From Otis tarda (taxonomy: Eukaryota > Chordata > Aves > Otidiformes > Otididae): 64,000 bases of DNA. Location of the stretch: the NCBI GenBank assembly GCA_026413225.1, contig CM048591.1:78514509-78578508 (forward strand), in the 5' to 3' direction. The position numbers were made by a program, and so were the translations under genes. Below the pieces are notes generated by a model. The model did not search any database. It was not told the DNA's origin and saw only the letters and a program-made list of their open reading frames with translations. This document shows, piece by piece, positions 1 through 13,099 of the stretch; the first letter of the stretch is position 1, and every line of letters begins with the position of its first letter.

Positions 1-899
1 TTGGCGCTTCTGTCCATGAATTAGGACAACCGTGAGCTATCACATTACTCCTGTTTATTAAGATAAGGTTATGGGCCAGCCAAGAGACATTCTGTACTAT
101 TTTCTGCAGCAGTTTCGGAGAATAATGGGGAATTTTGGTCAGGGCAGCAGCCTAAGTGCCATTACTGGTACATTAGGGCAACTGTTGAGTTTTTAACTAC
201 TGCTACCATGCTCAAACTGAGACACATCCACCGTGTTAAAGGTTGGGCGGGCAGCTGATGTTTGTTGCATGTACATCTGTAGATAAAAAAAGCCGGCATA
301 AAGAAGGATGGGATTTCCTCAGAAACTCATACTAATGACAACAGGGATCAAGATTCCCCTCCAGATGGTCTAGAGCTTTCAAATGCTGCTTCCAGTTTTC
401 AAAGCACTAATGGGATCAAGTTACTCTCACTTTTGAGTAAAAAAGGAGGTGGTTGTAATGGAGGGAAGCAGGACGCTTGAAGAACCATGGTACTGTGGTG
501 AGCTGGGCAGCTGCACAAAGCTCTCTTCAGATTAACATCTCTTTCAGGTGGATGTATACATATACATGTGATGTATACATTGTGTACACACAGACACATT
601 TTTGCCAGTGTTTGGGTACCTCTGATAAGTGTTTGCTCCCCTTAAGCAAAGATAAAAGTGGATTCTGCAAGGTCTATTTTTAATATTATTTTTAACTCTC
701 TGCCTTCAGACATCATTTCGCTCCCTCTCTACTTAAGCAGAGACTTCTTACTTCTTTTATGTTTAATAATTCAGTGTATCATATTTATGTACTTCTTGAA
801 GGCACCTTGAATTGCTCATCAAAAAAGGGGGAAAAAACCTCAGAGGAAAAAAAAAATTCCAAGAACTAAGAAAAAGAATCCCTTTCAGCTGAGAAGGGC
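1..899. other. Unique noncoding DNA, nothing identified
   Basis: Mixed-composition unique sequence. The open reading frames are short (under 70 codons) and overlap on both strands, as expected by chance. A short alternating purine-pyrimidine patch around 553-585 (TATACATATACATG-type) is the only low-complexity stretch. No repeat family, RNA gene or exon is recognised. Confidence 0.6.
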
Positions 900-1620
900 A
901 AGTGAACAGCAGCTTTGTTTGATCAGCATTTACTTTATGAAAGTCGGCAGACATCAAACCCCGGTTGTAGAGAGCTAATTATACAAGAGCAAGAACCATG
1001 ATCCAGGAGGAGAGGGACTGACCAACAAGCGTGATTGCTGCACGTGGTGCCAGAGACCAAGCAGAAATCATACTGCCCCCGAAGACTTCTAGGAATGTAA
1101 AACAAAAGATGTGCCAAGTTATTCTTTGGCGATTACGGAAATAATTGGGGCAGCTATCGAAAAGCGAGCAAAGGCATTCAATAATTAGCCATATGCGCCT
1201 GGAACAATATGACTCAACGTAAAGTAAAATGATGCTCCTTGTGGAGCAATGCACTGGGATGCTATTCATCTCCTGCGGGAAAACATCATGGTCCAACAGT
1301 ACGAACAGCTAAACGTCAATCTATCAGTAAAAGAGAAACAATCCGCAGACATCGACTAGGCAGAGGTCAACGCAACCCCATGGAAGGGTTTAACGCTGCC
1401 TCCGTGGCGTAAGCTACATGTGGGGATTAATATATTTACACATAAACAGGGTGACGACATGTAAAGATCACATAAGTAAATTTTATGTATTATGCTGCAA
1501 ATGTCATGCAGGAAATATACTCTCTGATTGATATGCAGAATGTTTGCCAGAACAGTGACAGCCAAAGTAAGTTCAAAGTCACAGGAAATGTTGTCATCAG
1601 CCTACTGTAAAAATGTACAA
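900..1620. other. Candidate conserved noncoding block with retained CpGs
   Basis: From about 1000 to 1470 I count roughly 20 CpG dinucleotides in an otherwise AT-leaning sequence, for example in the stretches at 1150-1175, 1285-1320 and 1340-1412. A CACGTG E-box lies at 1041-1046. No long open frame fits the composition; the opposite-strand frame at 979-1296 (105 codons) resembles no family I know. In vertebrate DNA, CpGs outside islands normally decay, so this density suggests either constraint or an unmethylated regulatory element. That is inference; it could also be a CpG-richer segment by chance. Confidence 0.35.
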
Positions 1621-1699
1621 TTACTTGCTATTCTCTTTCTGTTTAAAGGTGACTACTACCATCTTTTTCCCTAGGCTACTTGTTCACTGCAGCTTATTA

Positions 1700-2520
1700 T
1701 CATTACAAAGTATTATAATGGATTAGCTTTTCCATATTGTGTTCATATTGGGAAGGGCATGTTTCAGACAGCACACTGACAAGGTTTTTGAAAAGGCATT
1801 TATTCCCCCACTAAAAATTACCAGGCAGCTTGTTTTCAAGAATAAAAATCTCTAAATTGCATGCTTGCAAATTCCTCTTTCCCGATAATTCATTTAATAT
1901 AAAGAAATCAGAAGGAAGAAGCAAGCAGTATCTAATTAATATCTCCTAATGCCCAACTAATGTCAAGCATGACTCCAATTTATAACTGAACTATATTTTT
2001 ACATTGAAAAATTCAATTACATTTACTGACAGACTTTGAAATGCCACATTATTTATATTGGCAAACTTTGCAGTCTCCCAGTGTACTTATTAACATTCTT
2101 TCCACAGAATAAAGTGTATATACAATACAGATCACTGCATTCTTCATTTTTTAATCTTTCAAAGTGATATGTACATCTGCTAGAGTAGGACGGAGCCGCC
2201 TTGTTGCCGGATATCCGAAAGACCAGCAGTTAATTTTGCCCTCCCTTTTGATTCTCCAGGCAAAATGAGATAACCTTGACATTTCTTTTCCTTATCTCCC
2301 TACCTCCCTCTTTCCCTCGTTCCCTCGTTCCCCTCCTCTCCTGCTCTTTTTCTCACACACACCCCCCACGCCGCTCTCGGTGCACACATCAACAATTTTG
2401 AGCTGTGAAGAGGTTCAATTGCCACCTTAGTGACTCACTTATAATGCACAAATCATTTACGAGGATAGCTTGAGGACATGACAATGACAGAGAGACATCT
2501 GTTGGGTGGATGGGATGGAA
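1700..2520. other. AT-rich block with homeodomain-type motifs and a pyrimidine tract
   Basis: The segment 1860-2160 holds many TAAT/ATTA cores (for example near 1886, 1933 and 1981) with little simple repeat. A pyrimidine-rich tract (2281-2372, CTCCCT/TTCCCTCG units) follows, then another motif-like segment at 2395-2500. It looks like enhancer-type unique sequence but nothing proves function. Confidence 0.25.
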
Positions 2521-2556
2521 AAAAAAAAAAAGGGGAAAAAAAAAAAAGAAAAAAGG
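2519..2556. repeat. A-rich low-complexity tract with G interruptions
   Basis: Two poly-A runs of about 12-13 bases separated by GGGG, then A-rich sequence ending in GGAGG. The 97-codon frame starting at 2506 begins in this tract (a lysine run) and is not a credible gene. Confidence 0.85.
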
Positions 2557-3599
2557 AGGTTATTCACAGCTGGTACATTAACCATGCTAGCCACTAGGCC
2601 ACCACAGTGTCCTACTCCTACAGCTTCACTCTCCTCCGTTCTGCCTGCTCCCTGCTGTCAGCTGCCAAAAGATATCTGTTCTCACCCTTTGCTGAATGAA
2701 AAGGTGCTAATGCATGACTTCAGGATATGTCAGAACATACAGTTCTTACAAGTGTTTGGAGATGCAGCCAACCTGACCATGGGGAAAAGAAATGAGTAAC
2801 TAAAGAGCGATTTTCTTGAAAAAAGAGCGACTAGAAAAATAGTGAGGGGGCTATTCCTTTTTCTAGCTGAGCCAGGCAGGACAGGTTTTTGTCTTCTTGA
2901 TGCTCATCTGCATTTCTTGTAGAGTACTAAATATCCTACCAAATGTTCAAAAATGAGACTGACTTTTCCTTTGCCTACAATTTCTGCACTAAATGAACTT
3001 AAAAATGCATCCCCAAAGGAAGAAGACATGCAGAACAGCGAGATGACTCATGTAAAAATAAACAGCTTTAAGAACTACTTTTTTCTTCTTTAAAGAGAAA
3101 AAGCAAAATAGATTGAGGGAGGGGTTGAGTAAATCGTGACTAAAAAAAAAAACAACCAAAAAACCCCAAAACTTAGCTGTTTGTGCAGTAAAAATGTCAG
3201 AGAGCAACAGATACCCAGAGTATTCAGGCAGCAATGTCCTCTCCTGTTACACAAGGTCTATGGTCTGCACACACTGGCATAAACTCAAGAGGGAACCAGC
3301 GGACATGTTCAGCATGCTGGTACGTTTCTGGAGGATTTATTTTCTCAAGGGAGTCTGCTGGTCAAGGTGACACTGGGTAGTTTTAAAACCACTTTAAATC
3401 CCTGTGCTAAAAATCTGTTAAAAATCTGCAGTGTGATATCAGAGAGGACAATTTCTACAGTCTGCATAATAAAATAGCCATACTCTTGTTCACTTATTTA
3501 TACAGCATGATATAAAAAAAAAACCCCAAAACAACAACAAACCAACCTAACAAAAAGTTCTAGGGTAAGGAGAAAATACAGGTTGGGTTTTTTTTCACA

Positions 3600-3602
<3 letters not shown>
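2557..3602. other. Unique noncoding DNA with A/C tracts
   Basis: No gene or known repeat is visible. Two A-rich tracts carry the A-run plus CCCC pattern, at 3142-3171 and 3514-3560. The rest is unique AT-rich DNA. Confidence 0.55.

Positions 3603-3633
<31 letters not shown>
3603..3633. repeat. (TA)n microsatellite
   Basis: About 15 uninterrupted TA units. It abuts the left arm of the inverted repeat at 3634-3682. Confidence 0.95.
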
Positions 3634-3634
<1 letters not shown>

Positions 3635-3682
3635 TTACTGTCATTAAAAAAAAAATATATATATATTTTTAATGACAGTAAG
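3634..3682. repeat. Perfect 17-bp inverted repeat (hairpin/cruciform)
   Basis: The left arm at 3634-3650 (CTTACTGTCATTAAAAA) is the exact reverse complement of 3666-3682. The 15-base spacer is A-rich and ends in TA repeats. The non-AT part of the arm (CTTACTGTCATT) shows this is more than two facing A and T runs. It could be a cruciform-prone fold-back duplication generated with the adjacent TA repeat, or the ends of a tiny inverted-repeat element. I cannot identify a transposon family or a clear target duplication. Confidence 0.85.
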
Positions 3683-6600
3683 GGATTCTAATATTAAGCC
3701 CAGCAGCTATGAAGGTCATGCAAACATTTCAGAAGATGTTGCATAGCTATGCACTAAAGATCCTTCTAAAGGTACAACACACACTCCTGAAATCTGTACA
3801 CAGAATAAATAAATGTCCTAAAGTGATCCAGGCATGCACTGGTCTTTCAGACCCCTCTGACAGCTTGCACAGGTTCATGGTGAGGGTTAAACACCTCAGT
3901 GGTGTCTTCGGGTCACCTCCAAAACTGACACTTCAGTTGTCTGGGGATTATGGGCTTGCTGGAAGAGAAAGGGAACAAGGCAGAGAAGAGGGAAGAGTCT
4001 GTTTCCTTACTTAAAGTGCAAAACTCAATTTTCTTGAAAATAAAATGTTTCCTAGCCTTGATATGTTAAAATTCTGAAAAGAAGGAATTACTGTCTGCCT
4101 TTGATAGTGGTTCAATTCCAGGACTTTGTCTTCCTGGAGCTCTTGAGAAAACCAGCAAGGAATACGTATTTTCTCTAGAAGAAGAAAAAATATTTCCCCA
4201 TTCATGAGATACAGGAAGTTGCTACACATTCAGTAACCTTGGAGCTTCTTTAAAATAAAGAGACTCATAAAAGCCCTAAAATTCTAAATCAGTCCCAGAC
4301 CAAGGTGGGCACAGCTTTCTCCGCCCGCACCGTGCATTGTTCCATTCTTATCTGCACATCTGAACTTTTCCTGAAATTCCTGTTCATTTACTAAGTTAAT
4401 CTGCGTGTTGGAATTATCAGCAGTGCAGACACAACACGAATGTACCTGCACTCCTTTAGTTCATTTGGTGAGGTCACACTGCTCCTACAGCAACAATTGT
4501 CTACCTCTAAAAAAATTTGGACTATCTGAACTAAAAATGTTTCTTTGCCAAGAGATGGCAGAGACTCTTCAGTTTCACTAAAAATTTCCTGGATTTTTCT
4601 CCTCAGGTCCTATTTCAACAATGTACACTGTGATGCAGAAGGGTAGACTCTTTCTTCATCATGAATTTGCTTATTACAAAGGATATCTGAAGAACTTTAG
4701 AAAATGAATTAAACGAAAAGGACCAAAATGTAGGATTTTTTTTTAATAGTTTTTTTTAGCAGAGACTTTAGTAGTCCAAATAATACTTCCTGTTAAATAT
4801 ATCTCCATATATCCACTTTAAAGTTTTACAAAAGCACTCTAGTGCCAAGTGGCAAAAGTATGTGTTTATAGAAAAGTGACACTTTATAAATATAGGATAA
4901 TGGTATTATCCACATGTTACACAGACACAGAAATCCATAATTTTCTGCCACTGGGCAAAATTAAAAATAAAGGAAAAGAAAATGTCTATTTTTTCACCCT
5001 TTTGATGACTCCCTTTCTGTCACATTCTGCCTGTGTGTTCAAGTTTATTCTCATGTCAATTTTTAGTTTCCTTTTAGTTGAGGGAACAGTTCAATGCTGT
5101 TCTATTTTTAATTGTTATCACAGCTAGCAGGGGAAGGGAAAGTTTGTTGGTCTTTGAATGTTTTCGCTCTTCTCTTTTCTCCTTTTTTTTTTGTCAATTT
5201 TTGTCTCACTTCAACAAAAATTCTACTGACACAAGCAACATAATGCACAGAAATGATAGTGAACATAGAGAAATACCATTCTGTCCTTACATCACAGTTG
5301 AAATGTAATATAATAGTTGTACTCCAGTTCCTATTTGTGATGACAAATGACCTCAAGTGTTTATTAAAATTCAGAATTGACAGACCTTACCAAAAAAGAA
5401 ACCTTGGCTGAAGAAAACATTTTGACTTTTGCTAGTCAGAACTTAGCTGAAACAAAGTGGTAGTTTTGTCAAAAAGGCCAAAAATTGTTGTTCGCCAATC
5501 CTGTGGTTAAACTACACAGAAATGAATCCTGATCACCATAACTGGAAGTTCAAGCTGCCACTCTTCGAGATACTGATTTCCGTGAGCAATCTTTCACAAG
5601 GTCCTTCTGCAGAGACAGTTATCCGAGGCTGCACTTCAAACAGTCAGACCCCAAACTTCCACTTTAAAAATAAAATTTTATTGTGTCCAGTAAAGGAGTC
5701 TTACTCTAGACGTTATGATACAACACATTTCTCTAGAAATAAATCTTCACGCCAAATGCAATATGGAAACTCTTCTTTATGTGCAACTGAAAGTCAGAGG
5801 TGAGCTTTGTAGCAATTTCAGTTAGCTTTATATAGTTCAGCGTTAGCTCCAGATGTTTCCAAGTAGTGGAAGCAGTTAACACGCTGAACTGCCTGCCTTG
5901 GCACTCAACCCAAGCATCGCTCCGTCTGTGTTTGCAGTTTCTTTGCACCTTCTGAGCGTAAAAAAGCACGAAGTAGATTTAAGATTTTAAGCACAGATGC
6001 TGATTGTTCTTGGAGGCTCAGAAATTAGCCAGTGACATCAAATTCTCCTTACTGTACTCACTGAAAACCCCACCGTGAACACGGGCACGTTAAGCGGGAT
6101 TCAGTCGTTCTAATTAGGGCATGCTAACTCGAAGGGAAAATATGCAAACAAGAAGAATTAAATTTAATTTGTATTGGTCTTTTCTGTGCTTGATTATTTT
6201 TCTGCTTGTTTTATTGTGGACTCTACAGAGATTGTTGTATGCTTATGGTTAGCTGGCTTCAAGTGGGCAATGTCAGGGAAAAAAAAAAACTGTCGGAAGA
6301 AGTCATGTTATCATACGGCCAGAGATTTTCCGCTAAAGCTTTCTGTTTATAAAATTATAAGGGGTCAGTATGAATTTCCTCTAGATGCCCAGTTTCTGAT
6401 CCCAATACTAGCCTAATTCTTTATTCTCTCTCTTCAATGTGAAGAGGATAACCTTCTCCATCCAATGCCTAAAGAAATCCAAATCCATCTGTACTTTATT
6501 TTCCTGAATTAGTTAAGAAGAACATTACCTCTCTGTAGGAGTCTCCCATCTCCTCCCAGAGAAGGAGGAAGAGAGTGAAAAACTAACTAGGCCAAGGGTT

Positions 6601-7239
6601 CAGCAACCAAGGTTCAGATGATGCACTCTGAAGTGACTTTTGGACATACAACACCCTGAGCTCCAGGTCACCACAGAATTAGAGGGCAAACCAGCAAGTA
6701 CATCACAGTGCATGACTTGTTTGGGGTCATTTCACTACCTCTTTGCAATAATTTCTAAAACATACTAGAAATGAATCGTGTGAGAGTAAATTTTCAGCTA
6801 TAATAATCCAGTGCATGTTATTTTGACCAATTTACTGTACTTTAATTCCATTATGCACTTATTAACGTCTCTGTAGAAGAAGATTATAAGAATTTCAGTT
6901 GTGACCAGGGTGTTGTGCAATTATTTTTTTTGCATCTGAAGAAGTTTCATCAATATTAAAGATACTCTGCATATGAAACAAATACATGTATAACCTCCAG
7001 GTATAACAATCAGGATCTTTTGGCGTTAGGTTGTTTCATCATGATCACTTACAACCTTTGTCTCTGTAAAAGTTTCTTATAGGTCATCTCTCAGCTCATA
7101 CTAATGACACAGAAGGTGTAGATCAGAAGTTCATGCCAATCATAATGAGGTTTGTTTAAGAAAATGTTCAGTTCAAACTGGATAAAACAGATGAAGAAGG
7201 TGCATAAGAGGGTGCGTGAGTAATTAATGCTAAGCAGCC
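3683..7239. other. Unique AT-rich noncoding DNA, no gene seen
   Basis: Open frames here are at most about 101 codons, lack recognisable motifs and usually have an equal rival on the other strand. T-rich tracts occur at 4738-4757 and 5176-5195. No known mobile element is recognised. Some stretches (for example 4290-4500 and 6020-6160) are unique and motif-like but carry no decisive signal. Confidence 0.55.
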
Positions 7240-7616
7240 AAGAGGAGGCTCCGGGGAGACCTGATAGCTGTCTTCCAATACCTCAAGGGGGCCTACAGGA
7301 AAGATGGGGAGAGGCTGTTCAGTAGGGCCTGTTGTGATAAGACAAGGGGTAATGGGTTTAAATTAGAAGGAGGTAGGTTTAGATTAGATATTAGAAAAAA
7401 ATTTTTTACAATGAGAGTTGTAGAGCACTGGAACAGGTTGCCCAGAGAGGTGGTGGATTCCCCATCCCTGGAAATGTTCAAGGCCAGGCTGGATGAGGCT
7501 CTGAGCAACCTGATCTAGTCAGGGATGTCCCTGCTTCTTGCAGGGGGGTTGGACTAGATGACCTTTGAAGGTCCCTTCCAACTCTAACCATTCTATGATT
7601 CTATGATTCTATGATT
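7240..7616 (+). mobile_element. CR1 LINE, 5'-truncated 3' end
   Basis: This is the 3' portion of a chicken-repeat-1 (CR1) non-LTR retrotransposon, the dominant avian LINE. It begins within the GAGGAGGCTCCGGGGAGACC motif of the element and runs through the conserved stretch with the AAAAAATTTTTTAC run near 7394. It then passes the GTTGCCCAGAGAGGTGG motif (7437-7453) and the GGGTTGGACTAGATGACC motif (about 7545-7562). It ends in about three copies of the 8-base ATTCTATG terminal repeat (7590-7616). Severe 5' truncation is normal for CR1. The opposite-strand frame inside it (7293-7508) is an artefact seen in all CR1 copies here. It cannot encode the CR1 enzyme. Confidence 0.97.
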
Positions 7617-10600
7617 GGAATGGGAGACATCTAATGAATTTGGCTTCTTGCAAGATTAGTTATTCCTGTTAAAAGTGTAGATTAGATTGTTATTTTGGAT
7701 TTTGGAGCATCAAAATCTCAACCTGTACGACTTTTAGATATACCGGATCCTACCAGCCAGAAGAACAAACTCAATGCTTTAGATGGACAAATAATTGTAC
7801 TAAGTCTGGATGCCTGGCCCTAAACAAGAGTAAGGTTTCTGGATCAAGGACAATACCTTGAAACATCTTGAAAGGCAAGACTGCTATTTCTGACTAAGCC
7901 CCTATTTCCCAGTGACTCTTAAGCCCTAACAATGCCACATCTGCACAAAAAAAAAAAAGGATAAAATATATATTAGTATTTTTTTTCTAATCTGAGAAGA
8001 AATATGGCTATTGTTATTCCCTAAATTAAAAAAAAATAAATTAGCATAGAAGGTTGTTTTTTTCCTCCTATGACGTTTTTCATCTGACTATACTGCACAC
8101 TCTGCTATCTGAAATTAAACATGTATTCTCCCTTGGTTGAATAACAGCTTTGCAACTGGAACCTAATTAACAATTTTGCTACTGACATTTTGAGGAGAAA
8201 CATTTCATTAAATATCTCGGGCTCTAAGTAGGTCTACAATCCAAGTTTTGGAGTATAATTGAACAGGAATTAATTTTTCCATTCTGGGAAAATACAGTAT
8301 TTAGGAAAAAATAAAAATCCCATCCTTAACTACACAAAGAGCAAAACTGTTAGAATTTGTTTGAAACAAATTGAAAAGAATGATGGTAGTTTGAGTGATT
8401 TCAAATGTGTAATTTTTTAGGATTAAATTTGTAACGTCAGCTTTGAATATTGACCCCTTTTACAAGAGCTATTGGTTCATCTTATGTGGAAACCTGTATT
8501 TTTCTTCTATAAAATCATAAATGGGGTAATTCAATAATTTCACAACCTGTTTTGTGATATCTATCAAAACAGTGAGAAAATGGTTTCAAAATATTGAAAA
8601 AATCTCTTAAATTTTTACTTTCATAGTTGATTTGATAAATTGACATTTTGAGAACACTTTTTTTTTTTTTTTTTTAATCCATACACTCCAGTCTTGACAG
8701 GTTTTGGTTTGTTTTTTTTTTTCTGGTTGCAAAGTGATGTACTTTATTTCTCTAAACTATACACTACAGTGGCCTTTTCCTATTTTAGTAAAATCTATTT
8801 CTATTGTGTTCAAATGAAAATTGGTTGTCATTCATCTTTGCAAAATTTGTTCAATTCACCCAAAAAATACTAATCATTCCATTTATGGAAATTAAGCTCT
8901 TAATTAGGTGACGGTGTAGCCAATAGGAATTAAATGAGTAAAGTTTTCTTATAATGCAATAAATGAAGACATTTCTTTCCCATTGTTTCCCTTCCACTTC
9001 TTTCTCCTACCACTCTTGATCTTTAACCGAACTACTTATTCTCTTTGCTCACACAATCAACCTGATTTCTTTATATATGCAACCTTCAGGTTAAATAGGA
9101 ACAAGACTAATTAATTACCATGCTTGATTTTTGATCTTTAGTGTCTTCCAATGAAATATGATAACTGGCATTGATATATGGTTTGCTGGCTGTATTAGCC
9201 ACCTTTTTATTTCACTGTATCCTTTTATATTAATTATGCCTCTAACCTATAATATTTTATTCATGTATGAAGAGTTTTTGCATTATTGCAAGTTCTAAAT
9301 AGTAAAAATAAATAAACAAAGGCTAGTCAAACCTCTTCAGCATCTCTGGGATAAACAAACAGGGCTGACCCTTGGAATAATTTCTGCCTACTGATAGAAG
9401 GTATTAAACATATCTCCGCTTAAGAACTGGGGCTTCCCACCCTGTTCAGAACAAGAATATAAGAATATACCTGAAAAAAATACAAACTGTCATTATAACT
9501 CAAGAAGACTGTGTATTTGATCTTAATTCTTACAGAATATTTAGCGAGTCAGAGGGATGCAGTTATGATGCTGAATAACCTTATACAGAAAAAGTGTTAT
9601 GTGAGAGTAATTTATGTTAATTTGTTTTCTCTGTCTTTTCATACCAGTAACAGGCACAAATTATTTTCCTAGTCAATAAAAAATGGAGAAAATACCATAG
9701 TTTGTGACTTCACACCACTGTAAATCCCAAACCGCACCATTAAGTGTGGGATCATACTCAGGATGTCTGCAGGCCTTTACAAAGACAATGAAGTAACATG
9801 ATTTTGCCTCCAAATATTCTGTGTGGAGATTGGAGGGGTTTGTATGTTGTTTTTTTTTTCTTTAACCCCAGCAATGTTTGTGATAATGGACAAGACTGAA
9901 TCCCAGTGGCAGATGAAAGAAGCATGGAGTGCTTTACTCATATGGCTAAAGTCACAACTACTGAAGCTTGTTCCTGTGCAAGAAACACAGAGGAAAAAAA
10001 TATCCTGTCTTTGTGAGCTTGCACAAAGACCAAGCAGTTGGCAATACAAAGGGAATTGACTGATTACACTGTTTTCCATCATTTTGTGAAAAAATGATCT
10101 GCTACTTCTGTTGGCAAAATTCGACAGTCTTTAGCCTGATTTGTTACAGATACGAGGCTTGTGACATCAAATTTTTTAATTTGAGCATACATGCTGAGAA
10201 AGATAAAAAAAAAAGCACACTTAAAAATTTTTATTTTCTAGCAGCTTAATAAAAATAAGTGGAGAGAGATTAAGTATTCTAGATTTGGTTAAAGTTCGTA
10301 AGACTTGTATCTTTTGGATAGCAAGACCAGTAGACTGCAAAATATAGATTTGTAGGAAATGGAACTTATTGACTCTGGTGTTTCTGAAACCAGTTATTCA
10401 GGTGGTACCAAAACGGTCCTGGTCACCCGTCCCACTGCAGTTACCTCTGGATGAAAACGCTTTCATCTGAAGACCATGCAACCTAGACAGGTTGAAAAGA
10501 GGCTGAGAAGATGTATATTTTGAAAAGAATAGGTCTAAGATCTAGATGTGATAGTAATTTCTTCTCCAACTCCCATTTGTTTCCACAGACTGTAGACGCG

Positions 10601-13099
10601 AGGTGAGGGAAGGGGGTGGTTTAACAGGAGAGAAGGGCAGTAATTGCCTTCACAATTGCCTGCTTTCTCTCCCCACCCCTGAAGAGCGATTGTATGAAGC
10701 CGATAAAGAATATGATTGAAACACTACTTTGTAGTAATGTCACGCAAACATCCTCTTCAAAACTGCTAATTGCTGGTCAAGTCTATACACCAAGAAGAAT
10801 CATGTTTGCCTCTCTCTATCCCCAAATTCTGGCACTCAAGCATAAAAAAAAATCTAAATCCTGTCTACACCCCATTTCCTTCCCCTCTCTTTGGATGGGG
10901 CTGTTTTGCTTTGTGAACTATTGTAAACATAACACTCAAACTTTCTTAGCAGCATCTGTTATTTTCAGTTAGAACTGAGTGGGAACAAATAAAAAGAATT
11001 TTCTATTGTCTTCAGATGAAAGAAGGTTTGTATGTGTGAGTTAGCACTGATGATTGCATGAATGCAGATGCAGTGTTACATTTGATTGGTAATTAAAGTC
11101 AAGTACCCCCAAGTTTAGGCAAAACCCAAATAGCTAATTACAGGTTTTATACGACAAAACAACTGTAGTATCAAAAGACCCCTCAGGGAAAATAAAAATC
11201 TACTGCTTCTTTTTTTTTTCCCTTTTTTTTTCTTATTTTTTCTCCCAAAATTCTGTAGCAGATTCTCTGGGTTCTACGGCAATGTAATTGGAAGGAAGAG
11301 AGAAAGACAAAGACAATTCTCCTGCTCAACTCTCTCTGCTCTCATATTGCTGCTCCACTTCTCTTCATCTACCACTTAGTCACCTTTATGACCCCAGGTT
11401 TTGGAAATTTAAAAGCAACTGCATTGCCCCGTTCCTGTTCCTTAAACCTGCTGTTTGCAGCCACTTCTGCAAGGAACAACAGCAGAAGAATGATGGAAAC
11501 GATCAGCAGTAGTCGAAGGGTAAATGTTTTTCTTTCTCTTCCCTAGAATATCACAATTTGCACCCCGTTTCTGTTAACTGATTAAGTAGAGGTGGACAAA
11601 TCTTCCTTTTCCTACCTCCGTGTCTGACCTGGATCCCTTTTGATTCTCTTGGCCCAGATAGATCCTGATGGTATGGAAATAGAAAAAATATATGATAGCT
11701 CTATGATGCAAATTGTATTCAGGACCTGGCTGGACCTAACACTGAAATAAGCAAACTTAGGTCACCTGTTCCTGACTTTGCAGCCCCTGTTTGACCTTGA
11801 AGTCACCTTGGTGTCACTCTTCTCTCAATTTGTGTTGCAGGACTGCAGCAGGCTTTACTGGTGCTCCTCCTTGTTACATGGCCTCTTCTCTTCTTCTGTA
11901 GCATAATCCCCAAGAATACACAAGGGAGAGCTGTGCAATAGTTAAGTTTTAAAATCTGACTTATCGCAAGGGAAAAAAAAAGAGAAATCAACAGCCCACC
12001 TCACTTTACTATTTCTTTACACCCGCAACACAAATGAATGACAGATGTCAGTAAATGAAACCTCCTTCACTGCTCAGTGATACAGACTTGATTCAACACT
12101 CTCATGAAGAGAGGCTTTAAAAAATGTAATGAAAAAAATAATATTTTCTAAAGGTCCTAGTTGTCCCTGAGAGATAAAGGAGCTTTGAGTCTTAGAAAAC
12201 CCAGAACCCCTCCAAAACCAAGAGTTCATGATAAAGTGCAATAGATAAGCATCCAACATATTTTGTGAATGTATGATATATTGTTTCTTCTTAAAATTTA
12301 CTGAAGAGATTGTTTGGTTTAAAAATACACCTCCTTATTTTCTTAATTTTATCTAGAAGTTCTGAAAAGCATTGCGTGGCCAGACACAAAACTTAAAACT
12401 AGGATATTTTCACACGTTTCCTTCTAACGGTATCATTCTTTGTATGTGCTACCAAACATCCTAATTGAAATATTTTCCCCTCCCTCATGTTAATATAAAA
12501 TAAACGTACCTCTGGGTGATTTGTCTGGAAGTATAAGTGAACTGGCATGTTAAAAAATAAACTTTTCATAAAGCAATGTCTTTTTTCCTTATAATTATCA
12601 AAACTTCAGCAGAAATTATTGTTCCTAGCCATGGAGGAACTTGTCCAGATTCCTTGTGATGAGTTTTACTGAAACTTGTGTTATGGAGCGTGGTACTGAA
12701 GCGATAAAGGTTTTGCTAATACAAAACGGAGAAATAATGTGCATTGTCTTTGTAGGTATCATTTCTAACATGATTTAAAATGCTACAAAATATGGTTCAC
12801 AGGATTATATGGCATATACTAACCATTTATAGTGATAGAGAAGTTAAAACACAACACGCCATGATGTGTACAATGCGATGAATGAGAGGTGGCAACTTAG
12901 CTTGGTGGACAGACTAAGAAAACCAGAATGACTTTTGGGAGGATGTGAGGTTTTTACAAGCAACTGTAGCAAAGGCACCAGTCATCACAGGCAAATCATC
13001 TACTGTATTTTCACCTCAGCTTCTTTGTTTGTAGGATATTGTTAATAACCACCTGTGTAAAGCACTCGGGATTCTTGGAAGAAAGATGTATTGTCAGTT
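7617..13099. other. Unique AT-rich noncoding DNA with T tracts
   Basis: No gene or intact repeat is recognised. Poly-T or T-rich tracts lie at 8658-8675, 8711-8722 and 11207-11246. The overlapping frames at 9777-10082 (-) and 9823-10059 (+) occupy the same DNA on opposite strands and have no family resemblance. A slightly GC-richer patch lies around 10590-10690. Confidence 0.55.
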
